Positions 30,759-32,663 of a stretch of DNA of 32,663 bases are shown here, one piece after another. The DNA lies in contig NC_090624.1 of NCBI RefSeq assembly GCF_004359215.1, positions 2,109,623 to 2,142,285 on the forward strand. The letters are read 5' to 3'. Under the pieces are notes generated by a model that saw only the letters and a list, made by a program, of their open reading frames with translations, was not told the origin of the DNA and searched no databases. The stretch is from Bremia lactucae (taxonomy: Eukaryota > Oomycota > Peronosporomycetes > Peronosporales > Peronosporaceae). Each line of letters opens with the position of its first letter. The stretch's first letter is position 1. The position numbers were made by a program, and so were the translations under genes.

Positions 30759-31291
30759 TGTAGGCGGGCACGTCGTAATGCGGCCACGCTCTACTTAGAC
30801 ACACACCCTAGCACAGCGAGGAAGCGATTTAACCAGCTTCTCTTGCGTGCAGTGAGGTAGTTGTGGTGGGTGCGTTAGCGACCTCACCCAACGCACTAAG
30901 TACTCTAGTTTAGTATTGTCACGGGAGCGGTAATCCGGCTCCTCGTGCGCACTCACCAAGTAGGAGGTAGTTTTCAGACTGATTTATATTTAATCGTATT
31001 AAATATAAATATCTATTTTTACCAATCAAAATGTCATCTCTATAGATAACACCTAATATGTATAGCGAGGGTATCTTTCTAGATTCCTTGCGTAACGGAT
31101 TACGCTAGCCGTCATCCCTCCTGATGTGAATGCACCTATGTGCATCACATACACAAGGGTTGGTTACAAATGTGAACCACACCCGAGTGCTGGGTCTAAT
31201 TACTTAAATTAAGTAATTGACCATCCCCTTAAGTATACCAAGTGTACTTAACGGGGACTGTGTAACATTAGGGCAACTTTAGCCCGTTACA
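30759..31291 (-). repeat. E4 3' LTR
   Basis: About 533 bp, from TGTAACGGGC at 31291 to CCCGCCTACA at 30759 on the minus strand, closely matching the E3 LTR. No PBS follows its inner-type end at 30759 and a purine tract precedes its start, so it is the 3' LTR of a minus-strand element. The flanking 5 bp are ctatg; the partner duplication is outside the window. Confidence 0.85.
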
Positions 31292-31310
31292 CCATCTCCC
31301 TCTTTAAAAA
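31292..31310 (-). other. E4 polypurine tract
   Basis: On the minus strand TTTAAAGAGGGAGATGG runs directly into TGTAACGGGC of the LTR, the expected position and composition of a PPT. It fixes the orientation of E4 as minus. Confidence 0.72.
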
Positions 31311-31423
31311 CGAATTTATGTTTTTAAATTTGTCAAAGAGGAGGGAGGAACTGCGAGCAGCTTTACACGCCGCTAGTTCACTCAATCACTCTAGCGCACG
31401 TGTTTCCATACACGGCGCAAAAG

Positions 31424-32349
31424 ATGCAACCTAAAAGGGGCCACGTTGGTGGGTCGTCTGCGAAGACGCCCACTCAACCTCACACTAAGCGCACGCGCCG
31501 CGTTAATTCGCCGGCCGCGTCTAATGCCTTAGTCGAAACACCGACAGCCACTGCTGCTGTCGCGTTAACAGGGCTAAAGGATCCATCCCACTATAACAGT
31601 GAGGATGTTGATCCGTCGCTCATTGTCGGCTACAATGAGTCGACACCGTTGCCGTCACCTCATAGTAGTGATGCGGACAACGATCTGATTAGGAGTGATG
31701 ATGGGGCATTATTGCCCATCCAAACTTCTCTCATGGCTCACAACATGGAGACAGCAGCATTTACGAATGCTGTCTCGTCGTCTGCGCTGAATAGCGCAGC
31801 GACAGATAATGAGAGCGCTGCCCATAAAGGCGCAGCCGCTTCTCCGTCGGGTATAACTACAACGCCTTGTGCTCAGTCCATAATCCATAATGGTTCTGAC
31901 ATAGAGGATTGGGTGGCTAAAGCTCCGCTGACGGCACGGGAACGTGCTCAGTCGGTGTCACAAGTCAGTCTTTAGAACGTGGCTATGTGACGGGTGACAT
32001 ACCAAAGATGCCCCCTCCATCTAAATGGCCTCGTTTAAACGGGCCAAGAGCTTCGCTCCTAGAGCGCGCTCTTATAGACGCACATAATTATTATGGCGTC
32101 TCTAAATCAAATAGGGCTCAAGTAAAAACGCTTTTGAGCGTATTTTTCCGATCCCGGTCGTGTTGCGTACAAATGAAACGCCCGACCAATACGAGGCGGA
32201 ATTCCTGCGCCGCATTCATCCGCATTCCGATGCGATGAAACAGCGGTCGCAGCGAATTAATCTCGCCCGTTTGCGTGTGAAAGAAATCATGGGTGGTACT
32301 GTACCCCCTGTTTCTTCTCACTACGCTGCTTCTGCTAGTCCATTTGAGA
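31424..32349 (+). pseudogene. Antisense accessory ORF in E4 (two frame breaks)
   Basis: ATG at 31424, 133 bp from the LTR edge, opens 183 codons to TAG (a GTG-opened frame starts 24 nt earlier). The protein starts basic (KRTRR) and is Ser/Ala/Thr/Asp-rich. At about 31970 the coding signal shifts frame (PPPSKWPRLNGPRASLLERA, then YYGVSKSNRAQVKTLL). Near 32135 it shifts again (IFPIPVVLRTNETPDQYEAE and FLRRIHPHSDAMKQRSQ). The last frame stays open to the window end, across the antisense of the chromodomain. It is on the strand opposite to E4 pol and converges with it. No known domain was seen. E1 has an ORF series in the same place, with a loosely similar RL...LLE..LI segment. It could be an accessory gene or a long-conserved shadow frame. 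Confidence 0.5.
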
Positions 32350-32663
32350 CTAGCGAAGTGGCCTCAGCTGGTGCTCCTTTTCATAGGCAGCAACCAAGCC
32401 GGGCACATCAATACGTAGGGTATCGATCGGTTCCCAAGAGTCAAAACTCTTCGGGTAACCTTTCCATTGGACGAGGATCTGGTACCCTTGCGTCACGGAG
32501 CGGTGGGCAAGCAACCTTCCAACAAGGAAGCGTTGATTCCCACCCGCATCCATTAGTGCCGGTGGCGCCCGATAGGAGCGGCGATCTCGCCCACCTAATC
32601 GCGGCTGCCTTACCTTCGTCCGTTCAGTCGCATGCTGCTGAACGACGTATTGCGGATCTCGAG
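32350..32663 (-). CDS. E4 integrase C-terminus with chromodomain, partial
   Basis: An open minus-strand frame from the window edge to a stop at 32350. A basic linker (about 32663-32560, Arg/Gln-rich, ending in APPALMDAGGNQ) leads into a complete chromodomain: FLVGRLLAHRSV, then YQILVQWKGYPKSFDSWEP, then a C-terminal helix. The aromatic-cage and Trp positions are present. Such domains direct chromoviral integrase to chromatin marks. The gene start lies outside the window, so the ATG inside the frame is not its start. No break is seen in this part. Confidence 0.88.
   Translation of the reverse strand, partial: RDPQYVVQQHATERTKVRQPRLGGRDRRSYRAPPALMDAGGNQRFLVGRLLAHRSVTQGYQILVQWKGYPKSFDSWEPIDTLRIDVPGLVAAYEKEHQLRPLR

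Larger units (their letters stand above)
30759..32663 (-). mobile_element. E4: Ty3/gypsy chromovirus, 3' part, runs off window
   Basis: The minus-strand order from the right edge is integrase C-terminus with chromodomain, an accessory region with an ORF on the opposite strand, polypurine tract and 3' LTR. The layout matches E1 and the LTR type matches E3. The chromodomain frame is intact, so E4 may be younger than E1 or E2. Confidence 0.8.

Noticed and set aside
31400..31975. Plus-strand frame as the gag of a plus-strand element starting after the LTR at 31291
   Set aside because: A purine tract rather than a primer-binding site adjoins the LTR, and a chromodomain lies on the minus strand, so the element is minus and this frame is antisense.

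Overview
The window looks like a piece of an oomycete nuclear genome, most likely a downy mildew or close Phytophthora relative (Peronosporaceae). Three things suggest this: a large secreted protein with repeated W-containing helical modules like the LWY/WY effectors; a short secreted protein with an exact RXLR motif (RYLR); and a START-FYVE protein of the kind abundant in oomycetes. These single-copy genes sit among decayed Ty3/gypsy chromovirus retrotransposons. No rRNA, tRNA, CRISPR or bacterial operon signal was seen. Species is not decided.

Layout. 1-924: no gene. 925-1671 (-): 248-codon open frame resembling a proteasome assembly chaperone, start unresolved. 1759-3466: no convincing gene. 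3467-6367 (+): 966-aa secreted LWY-type effector candidate with no RXLR. 6573-6640: large hairpin. 6689-14320 (+): E1, a full-length but decayed Ty3/gypsy chromovirus with two LTRs, PBS, gag, protease, RT, RNase H, integrase, chromodomain and PPT, plus an antisense ORF remnant before the 3' LTR. 14321-about 19486 (-): E2, a related gypsy element in opposite orientation, cut inside integrase exactly at the end of E1. 19586-20006 and 21293-21723: a direct repeat of about 0.42 kb whose start resembles an LTR. Between its copies lies E3 (-), broken by a 100-N assembly gap, with a gag piece and a 5' LTR.

22732-26094 (+): large START-like/FYVE protein with a PUB-like C-terminus. 26095-27900: AT-rich intergenic DNA with one tiny basic ORF. 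27934-28305 (+): RXLR effector candidate with a C-terminal transmembrane tail. 28306-30633: no gene recognised. 30634-30758 (-): remnant of an E1-type LTR. 30759-window end (-): E4, seen as 3' LTR, PPT, and the integrase C-terminus plus chromodomain running off the edge. E4 carries a broken plus-strand ORF facing its own pol genes.

How they relate. The two effector candidates would be secreted, probably towards the plant host, while the FYVE protein would act on endosomal PI3P membranes inside the pathogen; nothing shows that these genes work together. The retroelements supply most of the structure. The least ordinary signal is that two elements, E1 and E4, both carry an antisense ORF starting about 110-135 bp inside the 3' LTR and converging on the chromodomain end of pol.
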